The notes: generated from the sequence alone by a model not told the origin. Shown: positions 1-8,579, counted from the stretch's first letter. The stretch is 64,000 nt of DNA from JAXMHQ01 sp046346665 (GCA_046346665.1 JAXMHQ010000012.1:54328-118327), one strand, 5' to 3'. Numbers and translations: made by a program.

Positions 1-14
1 GACTGGAACTCATG

Positions 15-647
15 TTATTCCCTCGCTTTCCGGATGAGCGCCCGAAAGACCCCTTGAATCATCAATTCCTCCGCCGGGATGAGGTTCGGGTATTTCGGAT
101 TTTCGGCGCGCAAATGAGGCTTGCCGTTTTTCCGGAGAAACGTTTTCAACGTGCTTTCGCCGTCGATCAACGCCGCCACCACGTCTCCGTGCCGCGGTTC
201 GGGGCCGTGTTCCAGGATCACAATGTCCCCGTCCAGGATGTGCCGCCCGATCATCGAATCGCCCGTGACCCGCAACGCGAAACTGTTGCGCGTCGGCTTG
301 AGCCCGATGCTCTCGATGTCGACCGAAACACACCCCTCCGCGCCCTGCTCGCGTTCACGGGCGAACCCGGCGGGAATGGTGCCGAACAGGGGGATGTCGA
401 GGATGCGGGCGCGGAGTTTTTGGAGTGGGGCTGTGAGCCGGAGCGACCGGGCTTTGCCGGGGTCGGATGCGAGGAACCCCTTTTGTTTGAGGGCATCGAG
501 GTGGCAGGCGGCGGCGCGGTGGCTGCGGAATCCGAACCGGGCCGCAATTTCCCGCAGAGTCGGCACCGGCCGGCCCGATTGTTCCTCGCCCTGGATGAAT
601 TCCAACACCCGCCGTTGCGCTTTCGTGAGATCGTTCATACTATCCAT
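15..647 (-). CDS. lexA: LexA-type SOS repressor (S24 autopeptidase)
   Basis: DNA-binding transcriptional repressor expected to cleave itself when RecA filaments form. An N-terminal winged-helix region (about residues 5-70, starting LTKAQRRVLEFI) is followed by a Peptidase_S24 domain. The Ala-Gly cleavage pair lies at about 93-94 (TIPAGFA), the catalytic Ser at 131 in GDSM and the catalytic Lys at 168 in STLKTF. Length, about 210 residues, is normal. Two start codons are possible, ATG at 647 (MDSMND) and ATG at 638 (MND); neither has a good ribosome binding site. A perfect 7-bp inverted repeat overlaps this start. One base after the TAA stop an ATG (position 13, minus strand) begins a frame that leaves the window, perhaps a second SOS gene. 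Confidence 0.9.
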   Translation of the reverse strand: MDSMNDLTKAQRRVLEFIQGEEQSGRPVPTLREIAARFGFRSHRAAACHLDALKQKGFLASDPGKARSLRLTAPLQKLRARILDIPLFGTIPAGFAREREQGAEGCVSVDIESIGLKPTRNSFALRVTGDSMIGRHILDGDIVILEHGPEPRHGDVVAALIDGESTLKTFLRKNGKPHLRAENPKYPNLIPAEELMIQGVFRALIRKARE

Positions 648-656
648 CTGGATAGT
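639..656. promoter_or_regulatory. Palindrome over the lexA start, candidate operator
   Basis: ACTATCC and GGATAGT are perfect 7-bp arms separated by ATCT. They sit directly upstream of, or across, the lexA start codon. LexA proteins usually repress their own gene, so an autoregulatory site is the natural inference. It does not match the Gram-positive or enterobacterial LexA boxes. Confidence 0.45.
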
Positions 657-705
657 AGTCTGCGCTGGGGGGAATGTCAATGAAAGGGACAGCCGGAGCA
701 GGAGG

Positions 706-872
706 GACGCATCTGGATCGCGGGTAGGGACGGCGCGCTGCGCCGTCCGCGCCGCGTCCAGCGGCGCAACATTGCAGGGGGCATGCCGGGCGCCGTTCCG
801 CTTTCCGCCCGCTGATACGCGGGCGGGGACGCCGCAGCGCGGCGTCCCTACCGTGTGAATTCCACGATCGCG
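706..872. repeat. Dispersed about 167-bp palindromic element, copy 1
   Basis: Nearly identical over its whole length to 40202-40369. The ends are inverted (GGTAGGGACG against CGTCCCTACC). Each end also forms its own hairpin, one around GGACGGCGC/GCGCCGTCC and one around GGGACGCCGC/GCGGCGTCCC. There is no coding capacity. It occupies the gap between the divergent lexA and polysaccharide deacetylase genes. Confidence 0.8.
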
Positions 873-942
873 CGCCCCTTTCCACATGCGATGCGTCGGC
901 CCTGCAGCCGGGAGGGACAAGCTGCTGCGAGTCCCCATTCTA

Positions 943-1046
943 AAGGCAGAAGGCAGAATGTAGAATGCAGAAAACCTGGCGGTCTTGAGGCCCGCCTCTT
1001 TTTTCTTCATTCTTCATTCTCCATTCTGCATTTTGCCTCCTGCATT
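943..1046. repeat. Inverted word repeat (GCAGAATG / CATTCTGC type)
   Basis: The left half strings together GGCAGAA, GGCAGAATG, TAGAATG and GCAGAA. The right half, 1006-1046, strings together the reverse complements (TTCATTC, TTCATTC, CCATTCTGC, ATTTTGCC). The right arm ends exactly at the start codon of the next gene, so it forms that gene's leader. Confidence 0.6.
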
Positions 1047-3020
1047 ATGAAGCCCACGCTTGCCTTCGCCGCGATCCTGGCCCTCGGATCCGGTTCCGTC
1101 CATTCCGAATCCAATTCCATGGAGTTCTATACCCAGACGGTCACCCTGGATTTCGCCTCGCCCGAGGCCGCCCGCGCGGCGCACGTCCGTCTTCTGCCGC
1201 TCTATCACGGATACGACTGGGCGGTGTCGAGCCGCTGGGACGACAACATCCCCGCCGACCTGAAGATGCGTCAAACGCTGGCGGCGCATGGGTACCGGGG
1301 GACGTTCTATATGAACCGGACGGCGGATGGCTATTATGGGAACGATTATGGTTTGATTGCGCCGGTGAATTATCCCGCGCTCGGCCGGCGCCTTGCCGGG
1401 AATGGGTTTACCATTGGCGGACACAGCCTCACCCATCCGTACCTGCACTGCGAGGCGCGGAATGAGATCTTCCACGAGATCATGGGCATCCGCGCCGACC
1501 GCGAAAGCTCCACCGCATGTCCCATCAACACCTTTTCCTTCCCCTTCACGGAATTCCGGAACGACAACGAAGGGGATGTTGTGCAGTCCGATATCGCCGA
1601 GATTCTGAATCGAGCGGGTTATTTCCAGGTGGTGGAGACCTGGTTCAAAGACCCGGCCCGGCCCGGGTTCATCGCCGCCAACCTGCTGCCGGAGGACGGG
1701 AGGGACATCGACGCTGCGTTTGCATCGCTTCTGTCGGATCCCGCAGCGCAGTCGCGCGAGCCGAATATCACCTTCAACATGCACGTCTGGTATTCCACTC
1801 CCGAAGCCTGGGCGAAGTTCGAGAAGCAGCTCGCCAAGTACGGCGCAAATCCGAGATGGTGGTATTGCAACGAGTCCGAGTACGCCGCGTACCGATATCA
1901 ATTCCTCCATTCCGAACTTTCGTCCCGCGTGGAAGGCGCCCGCCTGGTGGTCTCACTTCGCCGTCCGGCGCTTGTGGATTTGAACCACGAAATTCCGCTC
2001 ACGCTGCAGGTCCAGGGCGCGCGCGCGGCCGATGTTCACCGGATCGAATGCTCCACCGCTGCGGTCGCGCCCTTGAAGGAGGACCCCTGCCGTTTCGACC
2101 TGTTCCACGATCGAGTCCAATCCTTGCCGGCCGCGGTCGGCCTGGTGGAGTTCGAACCGGGAGACGTTGCCTTGAAGGAATGCGCAGTGTTTCCCGGGTT
2201 GGAAGCGGGCGTTCGACTGGAAGGATCCCGGATCTGGTGTGTTGCGAAAGCGAAGGGCGGGTTGACGCGCATCCGGGCGACCTTCCGTCTTCCGCTGGCC
2301 TATGAAGCCGGGGTGATCCGCGAGGCGACGGACGAATTGCCAGAGGGCCGCACCCTGGAATGGGCCGTGACACTCGCCCCGTCGCACTCCTGCTCGGATG
2401 CCAAATATCGCGCCGGCGCCGAACGCTTCTATGTTCAACTCGATTTCGTCCGGAACGGCGTCGCCGGGCGGCTTTACTTGGCAACCCGACGACCGGAGCC
2501 GATCCTGGACGCATCCTTCCCCCGGGACGGTTTTTGTGTGCTGGGACCGTTGCCGGGCGATTTGGCGGGGGCTGAAGCGCTTGCCGCCCTCGTGGCGGCC
2601 ACGAACACCCGCACCCGCACGGTGTCGATCGATGGAGCCTCTCTGCGCTGGACGGCGCGGGATAAGTCCGTCGTGCAATGGCTGGATCCGGAATACATCT
2701 GCACCAGAGGTGAAACGCACGCGGATCAGCCTGAATGTCACCTGTTGCTGACGCGGCTGCTTGCGGACCGGCCCATGCGGCTGCGCTGCCAGATCGACGA
2801 ACAGCAGGTTCGGGCCATTTACCTGAATGGCCGGCGCGTTGAAAACCTGGAGTTGAATCTGCAGGCCGGGTCCAATGACCTGTTGCTGCTCTCCTGGTCC
2901 GGTCCGGACAAGTTTTCCGCCCGGCATTGCGGGGCCTTCCTGCGAGTGACCCATCCTGCGACCCTCGCGCGGGCCGAGGGGATTCGATATGATCGGGAAT
3001 CACTGAAATTCCAGGAATAA
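1047..3020 (+). CDS. Secreted polysaccharide deacetylase-like protein
   Basis: Predicted exported carbohydrate esterase of the NodB/CE4 type, removing N-acetyl groups from a polysaccharide. An N-terminal signal peptide (MKPTLAFAAILALGSGSV) is followed by the NodB region: the Asp pair in SRWDDN (65-66) and the metal-binding H-x3-H in GGHSLTH (126, 130). The remaining roughly 400 residues look like beta-sandwich domains of unknown role, possibly carbohydrate binding. At 657 residues it is far longer than a bare NodB domain. The ATG at 1047 was chosen because the signal peptide begins there; the frame upstream is word-repeat sequence. Confidence 0.75.
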   Translation: MKPTLAFAAILALGSGSVHSESNSMEFYTQTVTLDFASPEAARAAHVRLLPLYHGYDWAVSSRWDDNIPADLKMRQTLAAHGYRGTFYMNRTADGYYGNDYGLIAPVNYPALGRRLAGNGFTIGGHSLTHPYLHCEARNEIFHEIMGIRADRESSTACPINTFSFPFTEFRNDNEGDVVQSDIAEILNRAGYFQVVETWFKDPARPGFIAANLLPEDGRDIDAAFASLLSDPAAQSREPNITFNMHVWYSTPEAWAKFEKQLAKYGANPRWWYCNESEYAAYRYQFLHSELSSRVEGARLVVSLRRPALVDLNHEIPLTLQVQGARAADVHRIECSTAAVAPLKEDPCRFDLFHDRVQSLPAAVGLVEFEPGDVALKECAVFPGLEAGVRLEGSRIWCVAKAKGGLTRIRATFRLPLAYEAGVIREATDELPEGRTLEWAVTLAPSHSCSDAKYRAGAERFYVQLDFVRNGVAGRLYLATRRPEPILDASFPRDGFCVLGPLPGDLAGAEALAALVAATNTRTRTVSIDGASLRWTARDKSVVQWLDPEYICTRGETHADQPECHLLLTRLLADRPMRLRCQIDEQQVRAIYLNGRRVENLELNLQAGSNDLLLLSWSGPDKFSARHCGAFLRVTHPATLARAEGIRYDRESLKFQE

Positions 3021-3078
3021 AAGACCATACTCCCCGTAACAGCCGACGCGAGGAGGCTCCAATCCAAAAGCTTTAGAG

Positions 3079-3669
3079 CTACTCTTTCGATCTTTTCGCC
3101 AGCGTCCGTTCAATCCGGCTGTCGGGGATGAGCCAGACGAAGGCGACGCCGAAATAGAGGACATTCGCAATCCACGGATTCAGGAACGCGAGCGGGATGG
3201 CGAGGAAGTAGACGACTGGCGACAGTTTGCCTTTCCAATCGGTGCCGATGGCGGCGGCGAGGAGCGAGTCCTTGCCCTGGTGGGAGATGATGGTGCGTTG
3301 GAGGATATAATAAGCGATCGCTGCCATCAGCAGCACGACCCCGTAAAACGCCGCCGGGATGGGCGCGAGGTGATTTTCACCCATCCAGCCCGTGGTGAAC
3401 GGAAACAGCGACAGCCAGAACAGCAGGTGAAGGTTCGCCCAGAGAATTCCGCCCGTGACGCGGCGCACGGTATGGAACATGTGATGATGATTGTTCCAGT
3501 AAATGCCGACGTACAGGAAGCTGAGGACGTAACTCAGGAACACCGGCCACAGATCTTTCAACGCGTCCAGTGTTACCTGATCGTGCGGTACCTTCAACTC
3601 CAGCACCATGATGGTGATGATGATCGCCAGCACCCCGTCGCTGAAGGCTTCAAGCCGGTTTTTTTCCAT
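3079..3669 (-). CDS. TMEM175-family (DUF1211) potassium channel-like membrane protein
   Basis: Small integral membrane protein of the bacterial TMEM175 family, which forms K+-permeable channels. The hallmark N-terminal motif EAFSDGVLAI is present in the first helix, at about residues 6-15, followed by about five further hydrophobic helices. The sequence between them contains the family-typical YWNNHH stretch. Length, about 196 residues, is normal for the bacterial single-repeat form. ATG at 3669 was preferred over a TTG at 3684 because the conserved MEKNRLEAFSDG start matches the family. It stands alone on the minus strand. Confidence 0.85.
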   Translation of the reverse strand: MEKNRLEAFSDGVLAIIITIMVLELKVPHDQVTLDALKDLWPVFLSYVLSFLYVGIYWNNHHHMFHTVRRVTGGILWANLHLLFWLSLFPFTTGWMGENHLAPIPAAFYGVVLLMAAIAYYILQRTIISHQGKDSLLAAAIGTDWKGKLSPVVYFLAIPLAFLNPWIANVLYFGVAFVWLIPDSRIERTLAKRSKE

Positions 3670-3687
3670 GGTCAGAAGAATCAAGTT

Positions 3688-3770
3688 GCCACAGAGGCGC
3701 AGAGATCACCGAGAAGAATGCAAACAGGAAGGCGGGATTTCCGCCTCGGAGAGCTCTGTGCCTCTGCGGC
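3688..3770. repeat. Inverted word repeat (CACAGAGGCGCAGAG type)
   Basis: The left arm at 3688-3704 and right arm at 3754-3770 pair over 15 of 17 bases. A smaller hairpin (GGCGG/CCGCC) lies between them. The block fills the gap between the TMEM175-like gene and the aldo/keto reductase, ending just before the reductase stop codon. Confidence 0.65.
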
Positions 3771-3774
3771 GATG

Positions 3775-4698
3775 TCACGGATTCCACCAGCATTCGCCTT
3801 TTCCCTCGATGGCATTGGCTGCGCGGCCGCGGATGGCGCTCATCGCCGCCGCGTCCAGCGGTTTAAAGGTCTGGAGCGCCTCGAATGCCGCGTCCTGTTC
3901 GTTCGGAAAACTCAGGCCGAGCAGCGTGACATCGGGGTCCGCAGTGAGCGTGTAATGGAGGCATTCGGATACCGTGAGCCGGGGCAGTTGCGACGGCGCG
4001 GCGGTGTCCTGGCCGCCGGAACTGAACTTGCCGCGCGGACGGGGTTCGAGCGGTCGATTGTAACCCGTCGTGTCGCCGAGAAGTTTCCCCGCGCCGAACG
4101 TTTTGAAACACACCGTCCCGACGCCGCGGCGTTTCGCTTGCGGCAGGATTTCCTCCACGTAACGCCGGTCCACGAACGGGCCGACGGGGAACAGGATGAC
4201 ATCGCAGGTGCCGCTCTGCAGGGCGGCGTGGAGCACGTCGGGGTGATGGCTCGAAATGCCGCGAAACCGGGCTTTGCCGGCTTTCACACACCGGCCGAGC
4301 TGCTCCATCCCGCCGCCCGGCGCCGCGATCCAGTCCCAGTCCGAGAGCGATGACACACCGTGAAAGACAAACAGGTCGACTGTGTCCATGCGCAGTGCGC
4401 GCAGGCTGGATTCCACCTGGGGAACGACGGGGGAATTGACGTGGTCGATTTTGTCGATGACGAAGACGCCGTCGCGGCGGCCCCAGAGCGCGGTGCCGAC
4501 GATTTCCTCGCTGTAACCGGCCTCATAACCCGGCGCGGTGTCGATGACGTTCAATCCGAAATCCAGCGCCCGCCGCACCGTCGCCACGCATTTCTCGATC
4601 GGCACGGCGCGATCCGCGAGGTCGCCTATACCGAGCGCGGTGGCGTTAAATCCCGTCCGGCCGAGCGGCCGCCGGGGCAGGGTTGATCCAATCTTCAT
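3775..4698 (-). CDS. Aldo/keto reductase
   Basis: NAD(P)H-dependent oxidoreductase of the AKR superfamily, acting in the cytoplasm on an aldehyde or ketone that cannot be named. The catalytic tetrad is recognisable: Asp53 and Tyr58 in NVIDTAPGYEAGYSE, Lys83 in VIDKID, His113 in LFVFHG. The N-terminus, RRPLGRTG, is the usual AKR beginning. The 307-residue length is standard. The frame continues upstream of ATG 4698 into repeat DNA (4739-5034), so the later start is right. It is oriented the same way as the neighbouring MDR gene but is separated from it by about 330 bp of repeats. Confidence 0.88.
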   Translation of the reverse strand: MKIGSTLPRRPLGRTGFNATALGIGDLADRAVPIEKCVATVRRALDFGLNVIDTAPGYEAGYSEEIVGTALWGRRDGVFVIDKIDHVNSPVVPQVESSLRALRMDTVDLFVFHGVSSLSDWDWIAAPGGGMEQLGRCVKAGKARFRGISSHHPDVLHAALQSGTCDVILFPVGPFVDRRYVEEILPQAKRRGVGTVCFKTFGAGKLLGDTTGYNRPLEPRPRGKFSSGGQDTAAPSQLPRLTVSECLHYTLTADPDVTLLGLSFPNEQDAAFEALQTFKPLDAAAMSAIRGRAANAIEGKGECWWNP

Positions 4699-4738
4699 AC
4701 AACCTGGTTGAGCCCGACTTGGTGTAGCGGAGGTGGCC

Positions 4739-5034
4739 GTGAGTTGAAAGGTTAAAAAGGTTAAAAGCGTTGAAACGTTTGACGGCGGAACGCGGCTGTC
4801 CGCCAGGACCAGCCGCAGAAACGGTCGATCGTTCAGCCGGTCGGGAATCCCGACTGCTTCCGCATCCACCACGTTTCTGCGGCTGATCCCAAACAGCGGG
4901 GATACAGCCGCGCTCCGGTCCTGTTCTGAAATCTGAAATCTCAGATCTCAAATTTCAGATTCGCTGGCGCGCTCCGGGGCCGGCGCGGTGTTCCACCATT
5001 CAACCCAATTAACTCTTCAACCATTTAACTCACC
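4739..5034. repeat. Composite repeat block: two word repeats around a double-hairpin element
   Basis: This fills the 326-bp gap between two minus-strand genes. From left: GTTGAAAGG/GTTAAAAAGG words (4739-4776); a double-hairpin element at 4790-4920 with GCGGCTG at 4792 and 4879 and CAGCCGC at 4810 and 4905; an ATCTGAAATCTCAGATC-type word (4925-4961); and the inverse of the first word (CCATTCAACC, AATTAACTC) at 4990-5034. The last word contains the stop codon of the MDR gene (TTA at 5025). Confidence 0.75.
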
Positions 5035-6008
5035 CTCACAAGAACTTTGCCCATCGGCCCATTCGCGAGGCGCTCGAAGGCTTTGGGCAATTGGTCGAAC
5101 GGGAAGATGCTGTCGACCTGGGGACGCGCGTTGTTTTTGGCGAGCAGGGCGACAACTTCGCTCCAGGCTGCGCGGCTCTCCGCTGGGGTGTTGGTGCCGA
5201 CGGCCACGCCGCCCAGTCGGAGGCGGCGGAAGAACAGGCTGGCGGTGTTGAACTGCGGCACGGGCCCCGCCAGGCGGCCCACGCAACTGACCTTTCCCAT
5301 GTCGCCCAGCGTTTCAATCACTTGGGGCAGCAGCTTCCCGCCGATGTTGTCGACGGCCAGGTCCACGCGGTGCGGCGCGATGGCTTGTTTGACCGCCTGC
5401 CGCCATTGGGGAGTTTCGGGATTGAAACACACGGATGCGCCGAGCTGGAGCAATCGTTTGGATTTATCCTCGCTACGGGACAGGGCGATGACTTTGCAGC
5501 CGAGCGCGGACGCGAGTTGCACGGTTGCCACGCCCACGCCGCCCGAGGCGCCGGTGACCAGCACCACGGCCGAAGGCGGCAGCGGTCCCCATTGCGTCAG
5601 GGCCTGCCACGCCGTCAGGTACACCAAGGTCGCCCCGGCGGCTTCCTGCTCCGACCAATCGGCCGGCGTTTCAACCAGGCTTTGCATCGGAACGGCGACG
5701 CGGCGCGCAAATGTCCCGGCCCGTTCCACGCCCACGTCCCCGCGCAGAAGGATTCGACGATCGCCGACGGTTGTGCCGGTCACGCCTGGCCCGACTTCGA
5801 TCACCGTGCCGATCCCGTCCCGGCCGAGGATATGGGGGAGGGCGGGTTTGGCGGGGTATTGTTTTTCGGCAAGGTAACGATCCGCCGGGTTTAACGCGGC
5901 GTAGTGCATTTCCAGGATCACCTCGCCCGCCGCCGGAACGGGGTCTGGGACTTCGGCGAGCCGGAGTGAATCCAGGCCGTTGAATGCGTCAAGAAGCCAT
6001 GCTTGCAT
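5025..6008 (-). CDS. Zinc-independent MDR oxidoreductase (quinone reductase-like)
   Basis: Medium-chain dehydrogenase/reductase of the NADPH:quinone reductase group. A GroES-like N-terminal domain (about 1-125, with AALNPADRYLAE and HILGRDGIGTV) is followed by a Rossmann domain with the glycine-rich motif VTGASGGVGVATVQLA near residue 150. The zinc-binding Cys/His residues of true alcohol dehydrogenases are absent. Length, 327 residues, is normal. The last codons and the stop (GTGAGTTAA) lie in an intergenic word repeat. The substrate cannot be deduced. Confidence 0.87.
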   Translation of the reverse strand: MQAWLLDAFNGLDSLRLAEVPDPVPAAGEVILEMHYAALNPADRYLAEKQYPAKPALPHILGRDGIGTVIEVGPGVTGTTVGDRRILLRGDVGVERAGTFARRVAVPMQSLVETPADWSEQEAAGATLVYLTAWQALTQWGPLPPSAVVLVTGASGGVGVATVQLASALGCKVIALSRSEDKSKRLLQLGASVCFNPETPQWRQAVKQAIAPHRVDLAVDNIGGKLLPQVIETLGDMGKVSCVGRLAGPVPQFNTASLFFRRLRLGGVAVGTNTPAESRAAWSEVVALLAKNNARPQVDSIFPFDQLPKAFERLANGPMGKVLVRVS

Positions 6009-6044
6009 ACGCGAGAATGACTACCGAGAGGCGGAGAAAGTCAA

Positions 6045-6112
6045 GTTTGCACGAAGATCGCGCAGAATGATGCAGAATTTCAGAAGGGTTTTTTTTGCGT
6101 GATCTGCGGGCT
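6045..6112. repeat. Degenerate word repeat (GATCGCGCAGAATGATGCAG type)
   Basis: The phrase GCAGAAT is repeated twice and then partly inverted by GCGTGATCTGCGGG. It resembles the block at 27784-27863. It fills the gap between the MDR gene and the DUF72 gene. Confidence 0.4.
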
Positions 6113-6114
6113 GG

Positions 6115-7065
6115 TCAGGGCCTCTGCGGTTCGCCTTGTTCCAGCATTGCCGCTATGGTTTCCAGCGCGTTTCCCTCCAGTCGGTTGTTGACGAAAATGA
6201 ACGTTTTCTTCGCCGGTTGATCCACGCCTTCCGCGATCAGCTTCCGGCCGGCTTCGCGCGCTTCGTCGTTGACTTCGCGGGTGCGGTCGTAAGGTTGGAA
6301 CGTTCTCACCGCCTCCTCATATTTGCGTCCGGCCTTGAGCAAAAATCGCGCGGCGGTCAGCGACGGATTCGTCCGGCTTTCCGGCAGCGCCATCTGTTCG
6401 CCGACCCGCGGCATGTCGGTCCAGGCGTTGAACACATGGGCCGCCCCGTGTCGCCGCAGCGTCTCAAAGTATCCCGGCCGAAGAAACTGCGGATTCCGGA
6501 TCTCGACGCCGTACGGCCAGTCCTTCGGCAGTTTCGACAGGAACCCGTCGAGGTCCGTGATGAAATCGACGCCGTGGGCGTAGTCGCTCGCGTAGAACTT
6601 TGAGAACTCAAAGATGAGGATGCCGATCTTCGGTTTGAACTCGGCGCACGGCCCCAGGAACGCGGTCGTGAACAGGTCTGCGTTCAGGAAGTGTTCGTTC
6701 GGTTGTCCCGCGCGGGCGCCGAACCGCGGCAGGTGGCCGAATTTTTTGAGCGTGATTTCGTCCGTCACCTTGAAGGCAAACCGGAAATCGTCCGGCACCT
6801 CGGACATCATGGACTGGAGGTAAGGGCGGTCGGGGAACTTGTAATAGGCGGCATCGACGCACACGGTCTTGAACACCGAGGCGTATTCGGCCAGGCAATT
6901 GCGCTCGAACCGGCTGGCCGAGAATTTTCCCCGCCAATCGTAGCGCGCCTCCTCGTAGAGCGGGCCGAGCCAGCCGGGATACTTCCAGGAGGAGGTGCCG
7001 ACGTAGACCCCCTGGCCGGCCAGAGCCTGGAGGGTCGATTTCGCCTGGATGCGGTCGAAAGGCAT
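6115..7065 (-). CDS. DUF72 family protein (YecE-like)
   Basis: Cytoplasmic protein of the DUF72 family, TIM-barrel-like and of unproven biochemical function. The family signatures are clear: VYVGTSSWKYPGW near residue 20, FPDRPY, the FAFKVTDEIT strand around residue 95, WPYGVEIRNPQF near 185 and the C-terminal FVNNRLEGNA. Its 316 residues make it somewhat longer than the usual 240-280; the extra length is in loops. ATG at 7065 is the first in-frame start close to the conserved region. Confidence 0.88.
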   Translation of the reverse strand: MPFDRIQAKSTLQALAGQGVYVGTSSWKYPGWLGPLYEEARYDWRGKFSASRFERNCLAEYASVFKTVCVDAAYYKFPDRPYLQSMMSEVPDDFRFAFKVTDEITLKKFGHLPRFGARAGQPNEHFLNADLFTTAFLGPCAEFKPKIGILIFEFSKFYASDYAHGVDFITDLDGFLSKLPKDWPYGVEIRNPQFLRPGYFETLRRHGAAHVFNAWTDMPRVGEQMALPESRTNPSLTAARFLLKAGRKYEEAVRTFQPYDRTREVNDEAREAGRKLIAEGVDQPAKKTFIFVNNRLEGNALETIAAMLEQGEPQRP

Positions 7066-7154
7066 GGTGCGGGTGTTGGAACTGGTGTCATCCTACCCGC
7101 TGGGGCGGCGGGGTCAACTTTGGGGAGGCGCTGGGGTGCGATGTGAACTGAGGG

Positions 7155-7196
7155 GCAGGAACGCGGCTGTGTCCGAAAAGAGCAGCCGCAGCAATG
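7155..7196. repeat. Half copy of the GCGGCTG double-hairpin element
   Basis: GCGGCTG at 7163 and CAGCCGC at 7183 form one hairpin; the second hairpin of the full element is missing. It lies 70 bp to the left of a complete copy at 7331-7460. Confidence 0.6.
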
Positions 7197-7267
7197 GCCG
7201 CGCCCCGCGCTGGCACCGCAGTCGCTGTCTCCGGCGCTGTTGACCCGGGCGGCGGTGTTCGCAACAT

Positions 7268-7514
7268 TAGAACCCATCTCATAAATAGGCAAGGGGTGCG
7301 TTGCCAGAGGGTGCGATTTACGGCGAGGGTCAGGAGCGCGGCTGTGTCCGCCAGGACCAGCCGCAGAAATGTTCGATATTCCAACGCTCCCTGTCTTCTC
7401 AAACGCCTTCGCATCTGCCACGTCCCTGCGGCTGATCCTTCGGATACAGCCGCGCTCCGGGAATTGCCCCTCATTTCGAATCGCACCCCTTGCCTATTTA
7501 TGAGATGGGTTCTA
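7268..7514. repeat. MITE-like element with perfect 33-bp terminal inverted repeats
   Basis: Bases 7268-7300 and 7482-7514 are perfect reverse complements. The outer end begins TAGAACCCATCTCATAAATA. The interior is a full double-hairpin element, 7331-7460, with GCGGCTG at 7338 and 7428 and CAGCCGC at 7358 and 7447. There is no open reading frame of note. The 533-bp gap between the DUF72 and DUF4097 genes consists mostly of this element and the half copy before it. Confidence 0.85.
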
Positions 7515-7598
7515 GGCGCAACCGCTGCTTTGAGGCCGTAATAGAACGAAACGGTAACAAATGGGTAACACGACATGCCTATGCTTCGGGGGAAATTT

Positions 7599-8570
7599 AT
7601 GAAATTGACCCTGTTACTACTCATGGTCTCGTGGACGGCGCTCGCCGCCACTGAGGAAAACACCCACAAAACCCTGCCTGCCACGCCGGGCGGAATGCTT
7701 ATTGTCGACGTGGATTTCGGGTCCATCGACGTCCGTACCAACACGGCGGACGACTGCGTTGTCGTGGAGGTCTGGCGCAAGATCACGCGCAAGAACCAGG
7801 CTGCGGAGGAGCAGTTTCTCCGTGAGAACCCGGTCCAGTTCCTGCAGAAAGGCGATACCCTGACGGTTCGTTGCCGGACCAAGGCGCTCGATCGCTGGTT
7901 CGGCAGCGGGAGGAATCGGAATGAAGCGAAATACGTCATCCAGGTTCCCGCCCGGTTCAATGCCAGGCTCCACACCGACGGGGGCGGCATCGAGGTCAGC
8001 GGTGTCAGCGGCGATGTGAAAGCCGAGACGAGCGGGGGCGGATTGCGCTTCACCCGGTTGCACGGGCCGGTGGATGGAAATACATCGGGCGGCGGGATCC
8101 GGGTGGCGGACTGCGAAAGCGCGCTCAAGATTCACACACAAGGAGGGGGTATTGAAGTGGTGGGCGGGGGCGGTTCGCTGGACGGGGACACTTCCGGCGG
8201 CGGGGTGACCGTCAGGAATTTCGAGGGACCTGCGGAGGTTGAGAGCAGCGGCGGGGGAATGACGATTGAGAACGTCCACGGAAAGGTGAACGCTTCCACG
8301 TCGGGCGGCGCCATTCATGCCGTGTTGCTGTCGCCCGTTCCCGGCGACGTGTCGCTCACGACTTCGGGCGGCGGGGTGACGGTGAAGGTCGGCGCGCAGG
8401 CCGCGTTCAATCTCGACGCGAAAACCTCCGGCGGCGGGGTGTCCAGCGATTTGCCGGTGACCGTGCTTGGGAAAGTGGAACACGGTGCGTTGAAAGGTAC
8501 AGTCAATGGCGGCGGCCCGGCGATTGTTCTGCGGAGCAGCGGCGGCGGCATCCACATCAAGAGCCTGTGA
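7599..8570 (+). CDS. Exported DUF4097 beta-strand repeat protein
   Basis: A secreted or periplasmic protein of about 323 residues. A signal peptide (MKLTLLLLMVSWTALA) is followed from about residue 115 by a DUF4097-type beta-helix with at least eight repeats of roughly 20 residues, each carrying (T/S)SGGG or DGGG. The repeat pattern predicts a right-handed beta solenoid. Function is unknown; family members are often called putative adhesins on weak grounds. The start at 7599 is supported by the GGGGGA ribosome binding site 7 bases upstream. It is followed by hairpin repeats and then an exporter operon. Confidence 0.8.
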   Translation: MKLTLLLLMVSWTALAATEENTHKTLPATPGGMLIVDVDFGSIDVRTNTADDCVVVEVWRKITRKNQAAEEQFLRENPVQFLQKGDTLTVRCRTKALDRWFGSGRNRNEAKYVIQVPARFNARLHTDGGGIEVSGVSGDVKAETSGGGLRFTRLHGPVDGNTSGGGIRVADCESALKIHTQGGGIEVVGGGGSLDGDTSGGGVTVRNFEGPAEVESSGGGMTIENVHGKVNASTSGGAIHAVLLSPVPGDVSLTTSGGGVTVKVGAQAAFNLDAKTSGGGVSSDLPVTVLGKVEHGALKGTVNGGGPAIVLRSSGGGIHIKSL

Positions 8571-8579
8571 CAACTGCAG

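Noticed and set aside
7088..8128. A 346-codon minus-strand frame across the repeats and the DUF4097 gene
   Set aside because: It spans the MITE-like element and runs antisense to a well-supported signal-peptide gene.
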